Assembly: GCF_030816895.1 (NCBI RefSeq)
Contig: NZ_JAUSYL010000001.1
Location: 1,302,001-1,366,000, forward strand
From: Clavibacter sp. B3I6
GTDB lineage: Bacteria; Actinomycetota; Actinomycetes; Actinomycetales; Microbacteriaceae
Direction of reading: 5' to 3'
DNA length: 64,000 bases
A program made the translations under genes and the position numbers. Positions 27,581 through 36,941 of this stretch are shown here, piece by piece (the stretch's first letter is position 1; every line of letters begins with the position of its first letter). The notes below the pieces were generated by a model. That model made no database searches. It saw only the letters and a program-made list of their open reading frames with translations, and had not been told where the DNA came from.

Positions 27581-27928
27581 ATGTCCGACCAGCACGGCGA
27601 CGAGCTCCAGGACGAGCTCCAGGACGAGGTCCAGGCCTCCGGCGGATCCACGGAGCGCCTGAACCGCCACCTGCAGCGGAGCGGCTCCGAGCAGGCCAGG
27701 TACCTGGCCGCGTACTTCGGCTGGAGCCTCCACGGCGACCTCATCCGCTCCCAGGGCACGACGGTCGCGATGTTCGTCGAGGACCTGGCCGACGCCATGG
27801 TGGCGCTCGACTGGCTCGACGCCTCCGGCATCATCTGGAGCGCCGTCCCGGTGGACGCGGACAGCGCCGTCGCCGCCGTCCGCCGGCACCAGATGGAACA
27901 GGGCTGGATGCCGCCGGGCACGGAGTGA
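27581..27928 (+). CDS. Small acidic hypothetical protein
   Basis: A 115-residue protein starting MSDQHGDELQDELQDEVQ, with an Asp/Glu/Gln-rich N-terminus (two direct DELQ repeats) and a globular C-terminal part (YLAAYFGWSLHGDLIRSQGTTVAMFVEDLADAMVALDWLD). No signal peptide or membrane segment is seen. I do not recognise the family. Start chosen because AAGGACGAGGA lies just upstream; the frame is open 19 codons further up. Confidence 0.7.
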   Translation: MSDQHGDELQDELQDEVQASGGSTERLNRHLQRSGSEQARYLAAYFGWSLHGDLIRSQGTTVAMFVEDLADAMVALDWLDASGIIWSAVPVDADSAVAAVRRHQMEQGWMPPGTE

Positions 27929-28052
27929 TCGACCGACCCTCCGTGCCCGCTGTGCGTGCGGCCGAGCGTCGCGACGCTCCTCCATCTCGGGAGTAGCGTC
28001 CGAGGGGATCAGGGTGCCGGCGGACGAGTCCCGCAGGCAGCCGGGAGGACAC

Positions 28053-28490
28053 ATGACGGACCACGACGGAGCGCTGCTCGACCGCGACATGGGACTGCTG
28101 CTGGCAGCGGCGTCCCGAGCGGTGATCTCGCTCTACCGGCCGTTGCTGAAGCCCTACCACCTGACCCACCCGCAGTACCTCGTGATGCTCGCCCTGCACG
28201 AGCAGGACCCGCGTCGCGCCGGCGACCTGAGCGACGCCGTGCAGCTCACCCCCGGCACGCTGTCCCCGCTCTTCAAGCGCCTCGAGCTCCTCGGCTACGT
28301 CACGCGCCAGCGCGACCAGGCCGACGAGCGTCGCCTGCTCATCGCGCTGACCGACCGCGGGCGGGACATCCTGCCCGACCTCCTGCGCGTCGCCGAGCAG
28401 GTGCGCGACGACGTCGTCACCCGCAGCGGCACGGACTCGAGCGCGCAGGCGCGCCTGCGCAGCATGACGGACCTGCTGCTCGACGTCTGA
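28053..28490 (+). CDS. MarR family transcriptional regulator
   Basis: A 145-residue winged-helix regulator. The core is YHLTHPQYLVMLALHEQ, recognition helix DAVQLTPGTLSPLFKRLELLGYV and wing RQRDQADERRLLIALTDRG, all at normal MarR positions. GGGAGG lies just upstream of the ATG. It has no cysteine in the organic-hydroperoxide-sensor position (OhrR), so a phenolic or other small ligand is more likely. No obvious target gene is adjacent; the 40-nt gap to the next gene is empty. Confidence 0.92.
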   Translation: MTDHDGALLDRDMGLLLAAASRAVISLYRPLLKPYHLTHPQYLVMLALHEQDPRRAGDLSDAVQLTPGTLSPLFKRLELLGYVTRQRDQADERRLLIALTDRGRDILPDLLRVAEQVRDDVVTRSGTDSSAQARLRSMTDLLLDV

Positions 28491-28530
28491 CGCACGCCAC
28501 GCGCCGCCGTCGGCGCTGTCGTCGGACGCC

Positions 28531-29098
28531 TCAGGGCGCGCCGTCGACGACCCGCTGCCACAGCGTGTGGTCGCTCCACGCGCCGTCGATCCGGAGGTAC
28601 GCGGGCGCGACGCCGATCGCGGTGAACCCGGCCCGCGTCAGCACCGCCTCGGATCCGCCGTTGCCCACGAGCGTCGACGCCTCCAGCCGGTGCAGCCCGG
28701 CGGCGCGGGCGATGCGGACCGCCTGCTGCGCCGCCGCCGTCGCGAGCCCCGCGCCCTGCCGCTCCCGGTCGATCCAGTAGCCGAGGCTCGCGCTCTGTGC
28801 CGCGCCCCGCTTCACCGCGAAGAGGTCGCAGCGGCCGATGATCCGGTCCCCCTCCACGACGAGGTACGGCAGTCCGGATCCGGCCGCGCGCTCGGCCACC
28901 CGCCCCGCGAGCTGCGCGCGCTGGCCGGCGGCTGTGAAGAACGCGTCGGTCCGCGCCGGCTCGAACGGGCGGAGGTGCTCACGGTTGGCGCGGTACGCCC
29001 GCCGCGAGCGCCGCCGCGTCCGTGATGCGCGCGGGCCGCATCACGACGCCGTCGGCGAGGACCGCGCGCTCGTCCGTGCCGGGGAGGGGTCCGCTCAC
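28531..29098 (-). pseudogene. GNAT N-acetyltransferase, disrupted by a frameshift
   Basis: Two frames together give a complete RimJ/RimL-like GNAT enzyme. From GTG 29098 (4-nt overlap with the beta-glucosidase stop) the first frame encodes VVMRPARITDAAALAA. After a GGG on the minus strand (28998-29000) it would continue as GVPRQP and stop. One base fewer would rejoin it to YRANREHLRPFEPARTDAFF, which runs on through YWIDRERQGAGLATAA and LEASTLVGNGGSEAVLTRAGF to 28531. So a single extra G breaks the gene. A sequencing error at the G run is possible; a shorter product from an internal start (e.g. 28899) would lack the first strands. Confidence 0.75.
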
Positions 29099-30582
29099 GC
29101 CCCGGGGCGCACGTCGCGCTCGGGGCGGGCGTCGGGAGCCGGGATGACGCGGTCGGCGATGAGCCGCGCGTACCAGAGCGCGCTGTCCTTCGGCGTGCGC
29201 TCCTGGGTCTCGTAGTCGACGTGGACGATCCCGAACCGCTTCGAGTAGCCGAACGACCACTCGAAGTTGTCGAGCAGGGACCACACCTGGTACCCGCGGA
29301 GGTCGACGCCGCGCTCGATCGCCCGGTGCGCGGCCGCGAAGTGCCGCGTGAGGTAGTCGATCCGCTCGGGGTCGTGCACGGCGCGCGCGCCGTCCTCGCC
29401 GACCGTCACCTCGTCGTCGAAGGCGGCGCCGTTCTCGGTCACCATGAGCGGCAGGCCGGGGAACTCCTCGTGCAACGACACGAGCAGGTCCTCGAGGCCC
29501 TGGGGCTCGATGTTCCAGCCCATCGCCGTGTACGGGCCGGGCTGCTCCAGGAAGTCGACGTCGTCCGTGCCCGGGAAGGGCGTCGCGGCCACGTCGCCGT
29601 GGATGGAGGTGCCGCCGCCCGCGGAGGAGCCGTCGCGCATCCGCACGCGGCTGGTGTTGTAGTAGTTGACCCCGAGCAGGTCGAGCGGCTGGTGGATGAG
29701 CTCCGTGTCGCCGGGCAGCACGAACGACCAGTCGGTGATCGCCGCGGTGTCCTCGAGGACGTCCGCCGGGTACGTGCCGTGCAGCAGCGGGTCGAGGAAC
29801 ACGCGGTTGCCCACCCCGTCGACGCGGCGCACGGCCTCGGGGCCCGTCTCGCCCTCGCCGCGGATCACGTGCAGGTTGAGCGTGATGGAGAAGCGCGCGT
29901 CCGCGGGGACGACCTCCTTGAGCGCGGCGACCGCCAGGCCGTGCGCGAGGTTCAGGTGGTGCACCGCCCGGAAGGACTCCTCCGCGTCGGTGCGGCCAGG
30001 CGCGTGCACGCCGGCGGCGTGGCCGAGGTAGGCCGAGCACCACGGCTCGTTGAGGGTGGTCCAGGTGCCGATGCGGTCGCCGAGCGCCTCGCCCATGATC
30101 CGGGCGTAGTCGGCGAACGCGTACGCCGTCTCGCGGTTCGTCCAGCCGCCCTCGTCCTCGAGCGCCTGCGGCAGGTCCCAGTGGTACAGCGTCGCGATCG
30201 GCGTGATCCCCCGGGCCACCAGGCCGTCGACGAGCCGCCCGTAGAAGGCGAGCCCCTCGGCGTTCGCGGGTCCGCGACCGGTCGGCTGGATGCGCGGCCA
30301 CGCGATCGAGAAGCGGTACGCCTCGAGGCCGAGCTCCTGCATCAGGTCGAGGTCGGACTCGAGCCGGTGGTAGTGGTCGTCGGCGACGTCGCCGGTGTCG
30401 CCGCCGAGCACCTTGCCGGGCGTGCGGCTGAAGGTGTCCCAGATGGAGGCGCCGCGCCCGCCCTCGTCGACCGCGCCCTCGATCTGGTACGAGGCGGTGG
30501 CGGAGCCGAACAGGAAGCCGGGCGGGAAGGCGAGCCCCGTGCCCCGGTCGTCGGCGGCGGGTGCGGGGCGTGCGTCAGACAT
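29095..30582 (-). CDS. Beta-glucosidase, glycoside hydrolase family 1
   Basis: A 495-residue cytoplasmic (no signal peptide) retaining hydrolase that splits beta-glucosides such as cellobiose or gluco-oligosaccharides. The acid/base is Glu179 in TTLNEPW and the nucleophile Glu383 in MVTENGAAF; the N-terminal GH1 signature FLFGSATASYQIEGA is at 23-37. It is the last enzyme of the glycosidase operon: its ATG overlaps the stop of the GH31 gene by 8 nt, and its own stop overlaps the GNAT start by 4 nt. Confidence 0.94.
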   Translation of the reverse strand: MSDARPAPAADDRGTGLAFPPGFLFGSATASYQIEGAVDEGGRGASIWDTFSRTPGKVLGGDTGDVADDHYHRLESDLDLMQELGLEAYRFSIAWPRIQPTGRGPANAEGLAFYGRLVDGLVARGITPIATLYHWDLPQALEDEGGWTNRETAYAFADYARIMGEALGDRIGTWTTLNEPWCSAYLGHAAGVHAPGRTDAEESFRAVHHLNLAHGLAVAALKEVVPADARFSITLNLHVIRGEGETGPEAVRRVDGVGNRVFLDPLLHGTYPADVLEDTAAITDWSFVLPGDTELIHQPLDLLGVNYYNTSRVRMRDGSSAGGGTSIHGDVAATPFPGTDDVDFLEQPGPYTAMGWNIEPQGLEDLLVSLHEEFPGLPLMVTENGAAFDDEVTVGEDGARAVHDPERIDYLTRHFAAAHRAIERGVDLRGYQVWSLLDNFEWSFGYSKRFGIVHVDYETQERTPKDSALWYARLIADRVIPAPDARPERDVRPGA

Positions 30583-32896
30583 GGCTGAGGGTGACCTTTC
30601 CGTCGGTGAGGGGGGTGAGGGGGCCGCCGTGCAGCCGCACCCGCAGGGGCACGTCCGGATCGGCGGTGACCTCGACGCCATCCTGGCCGTGCACGACGCG
30701 CACGTCCAGCCTGCGTCCGGTGGTGGGGCTGGTGACGGTCGTGGTGCGCGTGCCCGTCCCGCCGGGGTGGACGGTGAGGATCAGGCCGTCGAGGTGGTCG
30801 TGGTCGGGCCGGTCGACGCGCTCGGTGGTGGCGAGCACGGCGCCCGCGCGCACCCAGATCGGCATGCTCATGACGTCGTGGACCTCGCGGTGCCAGCCGC
30901 CGCCGGCGCGCACCTCGCCCGTGAGGAGGTTCGTCCACGTGCCCGCGGGCAGGAGGTACTCGACCCGTCCGTCGGCGCTCAGCACCGGCGCGACGAGGAG
31001 GTCCGCCCCGAGCATGTACTGCCGGTCGAGGTGCTGGACCGCGGGGTCGTCGGGGAACTCGAGCTGCATCGGCCGCATGAACGGGATGCCCGTCTCGTGC
31101 GCCTCGATGCCGACCTGGTGGAGGTACGGCATGAGCCCGAGCTTCAGGCGCGAGAAGCGGCGCGTGACGTCGACGGCCTCCTCGTCGAACGCCCACGGCA
31201 CCCGGTAGCTGGTGGAGCCGTGCAGGCGCGAGTGGCTGCTCATCATGCCGAACGCCACCCAGCGCTTGAAGACCTCCGGGTCGGGCGTGCCCTCGAAGCC
31301 GCCGATGTCGTGGCTCCAGAAGCCGAAGCCGCTGAACGCGAGCGAGAGGCCGCCGCGGAGCGTCTCCGCCATCGACTCGAAGGACGACGAGTTGTCGCCG
31401 CCCCAGTGCACGGGCATCCGCTGCCCGCCCGTGGTGGCGCTGCGGGCGAACAGCACGGCGTCGCCCTCGCCGCGGTGCTGCTCGAGCACCTCGAACACGG
31501 CCTGGTTGTAGAGCTGCGTGTACCAGTTGTGCATGGCCTCGGGCGCGGTGCCGTCGGCCCAGACGACGTCGAGCGGGATCCGCTCGCCGAAGTCGGTCTT
31601 GAGCGCGTCGACGCCCTGGTCGAGGAGCCCGCGGAGCTTGTCCTGGAACCAGCGGGTCGCGGCCGGGCTCGTGAAGTCGACGAGCGCCATGCCCGCCTGC
31701 CAGAGGTCCCACTGCCACACGCCGCCGTCGGCCCGCTTCACGAGGTGCCCGAGCTCGCGGGCCTCCTCGAACAGCACCGAGCGCTGCGCGATGTAGGGGT
31801 TGATCCACGCGCTCACCTTGAGCCCGCGGTCGTGCAGGCGCCGCAGCATCCCCTCCGGGTCGGGGAACACGCGGGCGTCCCAGACGAGGTCGGTCCAGGT
31901 GAACTCGCGCATCCAGAAGCAGTCGAAGTGGAACACCGACATGGGCAGGTCGCGCTCGCGCATGCCCTCGATGAACCGCGTGACCGTCTCCTCGTCGTAC
32001 TGCGTCGTGAACGAGGTGGAGAGCCACAGGCCGTACGACCAGGCGGGGACGCGCGCGGGACGGCCCGTGAGCTCCGTGTACCGGGCGAGCACGTCCTTGG
32101 GCGTCGGGCCGTCGAACACGAGGTACTCGATGGCCTCCCCCGCGGTGGAGAACTGGACGCGCTCCACCGTCTCGCTGCCGACCTCGAACGAGACGTGCTC
32201 GGGCTGGTTCACGAGCACGCCGTAGCCGCGGTTCGTCAGGTAGAAGGGGATGCTCTTGTACGACTGCTCGCTCGACGTGCCGCCGTCGGCGTTCCACACG
32301 TCGACCGTCTGCCCGTTCTTGACGAGCGGGCCGAAGCGCTCGCCGAGGCCGTAGACGAGCTCGCCGACGCCGAGGCTGAGCTGCTCGTGCACGTAGGTGC
32401 GGGAGGGCGCGAGGCCCGTGGTGGTGATGCCCGCGGTGCCCGCGGGCTCCGCGGCCACCGGAGCGCCGTCGGCCAGGGTGATGTACCCCACCGACTTGTG
32501 GCCGCTCGAGGTGAGGACGCGGCCGCCCGACTCGAAGGTCAGGTCCCAGGGCGCGCCCTTCGTGATGCGCGCGGTGAGGCCGCCGGTCGTGAGGGTGCCG
32601 CCGGTCTCGTCCGCGTGCGCGACGCCCTGGCCCTCGACGGCGCCGACGAGGTCGAACCCCGGGGACGGCGTGCCGCCCCGGTGGTGCTCGATCCGCACGC
32701 GCACCACGCCCTCGAGCGGCGACGACAGCGCCACGGAGAGCATCGGGCGGTTGAGGGTGTCCCCGCGGGTGGCGATCCGCTTGGTCGGCGCGTACGCCCG
32801 CAGCGTGTCGCCGTCGGCCTCGACGTCGTACGCCTCCTGGGCGTACTGCGCGTCGACGCCCGGCCGGACCTGCCAGAAGCCGTCGGTGAACCTCAT
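30575..32896 (-). CDS. yicI: Alpha-xylosidase, GH31 (YicI type)
   Basis: The 773-residue enzyme releases terminal alpha-linked xylose, for example from isoprimeverose or xyloglucan oligosaccharides. The length equals E. coli YicI (772). The nucleophile is Asp435 in LKTDFGERIP and the acid/base Asp501 in VHWGGDN, 66 residues apart as in YicI (416 and 482). The specificity region HFDCFWMREFTW, WINPYI and LDRQYMLG follow YicI rather than alpha-glucosidases. It has no signal peptide, so it acts on imported sugars. Its start overlaps the GH42 stop by 4 nt (ATGA). Confidence 0.92.
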   Translation of the reverse strand: MRFTDGFWQVRPGVDAQYAQEAYDVEADGDTLRAYAPTKRIATRGDTLNRPMLSVALSSPLEGVVRVRIEHHRGGTPSPGFDLVGAVEGQGVAHADETGGTLTTGGLTARITKGAPWDLTFESGGRVLTSSGHKSVGYITLADGAPVAAEPAGTAGITTTGLAPSRTYVHEQLSLGVGELVYGLGERFGPLVKNGQTVDVWNADGGTSSEQSYKSIPFYLTNRGYGVLVNQPEHVSFEVGSETVERVQFSTAGEAIEYLVFDGPTPKDVLARYTELTGRPARVPAWSYGLWLSTSFTTQYDEETVTRFIEGMRERDLPMSVFHFDCFWMREFTWTDLVWDARVFPDPEGMLRRLHDRGLKVSAWINPYIAQRSVLFEEARELGHLVKRADGGVWQWDLWQAGMALVDFTSPAATRWFQDKLRGLLDQGVDALKTDFGERIPLDVVWADGTAPEAMHNWYTQLYNQAVFEVLEQHRGEGDAVLFARSATTGGQRMPVHWGGDNSSSFESMAETLRGGLSLAFSGFGFWSHDIGGFEGTPDPEVFKRWVAFGMMSSHSRLHGSTSYRVPWAFDEEAVDVTRRFSRLKLGLMPYLHQVGIEAHETGIPFMRPMQLEFPDDPAVQHLDRQYMLGADLLVAPVLSADGRVEYLLPAGTWTNLLTGEVRAGGGWHREVHDVMSMPIWVRAGAVLATTERVDRPDHDHLDGLILTVHPGGTGTRTTTVTSPTTGRRLDVRVVHGQDGVEVTADPDVPLRVRLHGGPLTPLTDGKVTLSHV

Positions 32897-34935
32897 CGTG
32901 CGTCCTCTCGGATGACGGCGACGGCGCCCGCCGCCACGGTGGTGCCGGCCGCGTGCCGCTCGCCCGTGACGAGGTCGAGCCCGTCGACGTCGAGCCGCAG
33001 GTCGCGGTCGGTGTGGTTGATCGCGAACAGCCAGGAGGCGTCGTCGCCGACGCGCCGCACCAGCTCGAGCCCGGCCGCGCCCTGGGCGACGGGGGTGACG
33101 CCGGCACGGCTGACGAGGTCGTCGACCAGTCGGCCCGCGCGCTCGCGGTCGAGGTGGGTGGAGACGTAGGTCGCGGTGCCGGCGCCGCGCCGGGCGCGGG
33201 TCACGGCGGGGAGCCCGGCGAGGTCGCCCGACGCGTAGGTCGCGACGACCTCCGCGTCGTCGGCGCGGAGGCGCTCCGTCCAGATGCGCACGCGGCCGGG
33301 CGGATCCAGCAGCACCTCCTCGTCCTGCAGCAGCGGCGCGAGCTCCTCGACGCGCACCCCGAGGAGGTCGCGGAGGAGCGCCGGGTAGCCGCCGTCGACG
33401 ACGCGGTTGTGCCGGTCGACCATGCCGGAGAGGTAGGTGACGGCGAGGTGCCCGCCGCCCTCCACGAACGCGGTGAGCGACGCGGCCGCCTCGGGCGTGA
33501 GCGAGAACAGGGTCGGCGCGAGCGCGACCGCGTAGCCGTCGAGGTCGTCGTCCGGGTGGAGGACGTCGACGGCGATCCCGCGGGCCGTGAGCTCGCGGTG
33601 CAGCGTGAGGGGCGCGTCGAGGGCGGTGACGTCGACGCTCGGCTTCGGGCCGCAGCGGAGCGCCGTCCAGGCGGTGTGGTCCATGAGGATCGCGACGCGC
33701 GCCCGCTCGACGCGGCTGCCCGCCACCTCGCGGATGCGCCGGAGCAGCGCGCCGAGCGCCTCCACCTCCCGGTAGACGCGGCTGTCGGATCCGGCGTGCG
33801 GCACGACCGCCGAGTGGAACTGCTCGCTCCCGCCGGTCGACTGGCGCCACTGGAAGAACAGCGCGCCCTCGGCCCCGCGCGCGATGTGGGCGAGGCTGTT
33901 CCGGGCGAGCTCCCCCGGCGACTTGGCGCGGTTGCGCGGCTGCCAGTTGACGGCCGAGGTGCTGTGCTCGATGAGGAGCCACGGGTCGCCGTGCGCCATG
34001 CCGCGCACGCGGTCCGCGCTGAACGACAGCTCGCCGTGCCGCTCGGGGTCGGCGGCGATCGTGTAGTGGTCGTTCGAGACGAGGTCGACCTCCTCGGCCC
34101 AGCGCCGGTAGTCGGCGAGGCCGGGGTGGTTCTGCACCATGAAGTTGGTGGTCACGGGGATCCCGGGCGTGATCCGGCGGAGCACCTCCCGCTCGGCGAG
34201 GTGGTGGCCGAGCAGCGCGTCCGACGTGTACTGCTCGAACGCGAGCTGCAGGCCCGGGTTGTGGCTCGTGCCGGAGAAGCGCGGCGGGAGCACCTGGTCG
34301 AAGGACGTGTAGCGGTGCCCCCAGAAGGCCGTGCCCCACGCCTCGACGAGGTCCTCGATCGTCGCGAAGCGCGCCCGCAGCCAGTCCTGGAAGGCGGCGG
34401 CGGTCTCGTCGCCGTGGTCGTGCGCGTTCTCGTTGCCGAGCTCGTTGCTGATGTGCCACATGCGGAGCGCCGGGTGCTCCCCGTACCGCTCGGCAATGCG
34501 CTCGACGAGCCGCAGCGCGTAGCGGCGGAACACCGCCGAGGCGGGCGACCACGCGAGCCGGCCCCCCTGCGCGAGGCGGACGCCGGTGTCGGTCACGCAC
34601 GCGATCTCCGGGTGCGCCCGCATCAGCCAGATGGGCGGCGCGGCGGTGGGGGTGGCGAGGTTCACGCCGATCCCGCCCGCGTGCAGCAGGTCCATGATCC
34701 GGTCGAGCCAGCCGAAGTCGAACTCGCCGTCGGCCACCTCGATGAGCCCCCACGAGAAGACGCCGAGGTTCACCGAGTTGACGCCGGCCCGGCGCATCAG
34801 CTCGACGTCCTCGACCCACACCTCCTCGGGCCACTGCTCGGGGCTGTAGTCGCCGCCGAGGGCGAAGCCGTCGGCGATGGGCGGGAAGGTCGTGCCCGCG
34901 GGGAGGTCGGAGGAGCGGGAGCGGATGCGTGTCAT
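32893..34935 (-). CDS. Beta-galactosidase, GH42
   Basis: A 680-residue retaining enzyme. The acid/base is Glu165 in HISNELGNE and the nucleophile Glu323 in LLIEHSTSAVNW; N-terminal LGGDYSPEQWPEEVW is the GH42 signature. The trimerisation domain (about 395-600) and C-terminal beta domain are complete. There is no signal peptide, so the substrate is cytoplasmic. It lies between the ABC permease genes and the GH31 gene in the same operon, about 95 nt after the permease... upstream gene in reading order is the second permease, which ends at 35030. Confidence 0.94.
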   Translation of the reverse strand: MTRIRSRSSDLPAGTTFPPIADGFALGGDYSPEQWPEEVWVEDVELMRRAGVNSVNLGVFSWGLIEVADGEFDFGWLDRIMDLLHAGGIGVNLATPTAAPPIWLMRAHPEIACVTDTGVRLAQGGRLAWSPASAVFRRYALRLVERIAERYGEHPALRMWHISNELGNENAHDHGDETAAAFQDWLRARFATIEDLVEAWGTAFWGHRYTSFDQVLPPRFSGTSHNPGLQLAFEQYTSDALLGHHLAEREVLRRITPGIPVTTNFMVQNHPGLADYRRWAEEVDLVSNDHYTIAADPERHGELSFSADRVRGMAHGDPWLLIEHSTSAVNWQPRNRAKSPGELARNSLAHIARGAEGALFFQWRQSTGGSEQFHSAVVPHAGSDSRVYREVEALGALLRRIREVAGSRVERARVAILMDHTAWTALRCGPKPSVDVTALDAPLTLHRELTARGIAVDVLHPDDDLDGYAVALAPTLFSLTPEAAASLTAFVEGGGHLAVTYLSGMVDRHNRVVDGGYPALLRDLLGVRVEELAPLLQDEEVLLDPPGRVRIWTERLRADDAEVVATYASGDLAGLPAVTRARRGAGTATYVSTHLDRERAGRLVDDLVSRAGVTPVAQGAAGLELVRRVGDDASWLFAINHTDRDLRLDVDGLDLVTGERHAAGTTVAAGAVAVIREDAR

Positions 34936-35029
34936 GTCGTCGCCTTCGGGGCGTGGGGGCCGCGAGCGGCCCGGATGGGATGGGGGCGGGGGCGGCGGAC
35001 GGATCCGCCGCCCCCGGGATGCGGCCGGG

Positions 35030-35962
35030 TCAGCCCTTGAGCCCGCCGGACAGCAGGTCGAGCCGCCAGAAGCGCTGCAGGAACAGCATCAGCAGCACGA
35101 GGGGGATGATCGACACCGCCGCGCCCGCGATCGCGAGCGAGTACAGCGCGGGCGTGCCCGAGCCCTTCGACAGCAGCGTGTACAGCCCCACGGTCAGCGG
35201 GTAGCTGCCCTGGTCGCTGAGCATCACGAACGGCAGCAGGAAGTTGTTCCAGATGCCCACGAACTGCAGCATGAAGACCGTCACCATGCCCGGCAGCATC
35301 ATCGGGATCGCGATGAGGCGGAAGATCCGCCACTCCCCCGCGCCGTCGAGCCGCGCGGCCTCGAGCGTGTCCTGCGGCACCGCCGACGCCGCGTAGACGC
35401 GCGACAGGTAGATGCCGAACGGGCTGATGATGAGCGGCAGCAGCACGGAGACGTACCCGCCCGCGAGCCCCAGCTGCGACAGCAGCAGGTACTGCGGGAT
35501 CGCCAGCGTGATGCCCGGGATGAGCACGCCGCCGAGGATCGAGTAGAAGATGAGGCTCCGGCCGCGGAACTCGTACTTCGCCAGCGCGTACCCGCACATG
35601 GCCGAGACCACGGTCGAGAGCACGCCGCCGAGGCCCGCGTACAGGAGCGAGTTGAGCGCCCACATCCCGTACTGGCCGCCCCCGTAGGAGAACAGGTCGC
35701 GCAGGTTGTCGACGAGGCCGGTGCCGGGGGCGAACGAGAAGGTCGTGAAGAGCTCGCTCCGCCCCTTCGTGGTCGCGCTGAACACCCACGCCACGGGGAT
35801 GAGGCAGTAGAGCGCGCCGATGAGGAGCACCGTCGTCGGGATGACCCGTCCGGCGAGCGAGCCCTTGGGGGGCTTCCGGCGGCTGGTCGTCGACCCACCG
35901 CGCGTCGGCTTCCGCCGGTCGGCGTCGAGCTCGGCGCGGCGCTCGGCCGTCACGGCGGTCAC
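35030..35962 (-). CDS. Carbohydrate ABC transporter permease (MalG type)
   Basis: A 310-residue, six-helix inner-membrane permease with a long basic N-terminus (RRKPTRGGSTTSRRKPPKG). The EAA loop that docks on the ATPase is EAARLDGAGEWRIF...IPMMLP (about 205-225). Start is a GTG overlapping the stop of the preceding permease by 4 nt. Partner of the 35959-36930 permease and the 36942-38240 binding protein. No ATPase gene is in this operon; a shared MsiK-like ATPase elsewhere is expected, as is usual in actinobacteria. Confidence 0.92.
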   Translation of the reverse strand: MTAVTAERRAELDADRRKPTRGGSTTSRRKPPKGSLAGRVIPTTVLLIGALYCLIPVAWVFSATTKGRSELFTTFSFAPGTGLVDNLRDLFSYGGGQYGMWALNSLLYAGLGGVLSTVVSAMCGYALAKYEFRGRSLIFYSILGGVLIPGITLAIPQYLLLSQLGLAGGYVSVLLPLIISPFGIYLSRVYAASAVPQDTLEAARLDGAGEWRIFRLIAIPMMLPGMVTVFMLQFVGIWNNFLLPFVMLSDQGSYPLTVGLYTLLSKGSGTPALYSLAIAGAAVSIIPLVLLMLFLQRFWRLDLLSGGLKG

Positions 35963-36930
35963 GAGACGGACCCGTCGGTGCGGCGGTTCGTGATCCACAG
36001 CACGAGCGCGGACACGAGGACCGTCCCGAGCGCGAGCACCACCGAGAGCGCGGCGGCGCCCGGCAGGTCGTCGGTGAGGAAGGCGTTGCGGTAGATGGTC
36101 ATGAGGGGCACCCAGGTCTGGCTGATGACGTTGGTCAACGGCTTGAGCGTGGTCGGCTCGCCGTAGAGCTGCAGCGCGCCGATGAGGGAGAAGATGCCGG
36201 TGAGCACCAGGGCGGGGACCACCAGCGGGATCTTGATGCGGAGCGCGATCGCCAGCTCGCCGGCGCCGTCGATCCGCGCGGCCTCGTAGATCTCCGCCGG
36301 CACGCCGCGCAGCGACGTGTAGATGATGATCATGTTGAAGCCGACGCCGCCCCACACCGCGATGTTCGCGACGGAGGCGTAGATGGCGGGCTCGCCGAGG
36401 AACGGGATCACGCCGCCGCCGAGCGCCTCGGACACCGCGGAGAACGGGCTCGTGCCGGGCAGGTACATGAAGCCCCAGAGGAGCGCCGCGACCACGCCGG
36501 GCACGGCGTACGGGATGAAGATCGCCGTGCGGGCGAACCGCGTGGCGCGGGCCGCCGGCACGTCCAGCATGAGGGCGAACAGCAGGGCGAGGCCGAGGGT
36601 GATCGGCACCGAGATGATCCCGTAGATCGCGAGCCGGCCGAACCCGGCCACGAGCTCCGGGTCGGAGAGGACGGCGACGTAGTTGTCGAGGCCGGCGAAG
36701 ACCTGCACGCGCGTGCCGAGGATGCCCCCGCCCTCGAGCCGGTAGGTCTGCAGGCTCAGCCAGGCCGCGTAGACGATCGGCACGAGCATGAAGACGACGA
36801 AGAGGATCACGGCGGGCGCGGCGAAGAGGTACGGCGCCCACGCCACGGGGCGGCGGCGGACGCCGCCCCGTGCGGGTGCGGGCGTCCCCGACCGGACCGC
36901 CTGCGCGGCGGCGACGGGCGTGGTGGTCAC
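35959..36930 (-). CDS. Carbohydrate ABC transporter permease (MalF type)
   Basis: A 323-residue permease with six membrane helices; the first hydrophobic stretch is PYLFAAPAVILFVVFMLVPI. The EAA loop reads EAARIDGAGELAIALRIKIPL. The GTG start at 36930 (VTTTPVAAAQ) follows the binding-protein gene by 11 nt. Forms the membrane channel with the MalG-type protein. The open frame continues upstream through the binding-protein gene in another frame and is not coding there. Confidence 0.92.
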   Translation of the reverse strand: MTTTPVAAAQAVRSGTPAPARGGVRRRPVAWAPYLFAAPAVILFVVFMLVPIVYAAWLSLQTYRLEGGGILGTRVQVFAGLDNYVAVLSDPELVAGFGRLAIYGIISVPITLGLALLFALMLDVPAARATRFARTAIFIPYAVPGVVAALLWGFMYLPGTSPFSAVSEALGGGVIPFLGEPAIYASVANIAVWGGVGFNMIIIYTSLRGVPAEIYEAARIDGAGELAIALRIKIPLVVPALVLTGIFSLIGALQLYGEPTTLKPLTNVISQTWVPLMTIYRNAFLTDDLPGAAALSVVLALGTVLVSALVLWITNRRTDGSVS

Positions 36931-36941
36931 GCGCGCCCCCG

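Noticed and set aside
29098..30301. Beta-glucosidase and GNAT as one fused protein.
   Set aside because: They are in different frames with a stop/start overlap; each has its own family start and end.
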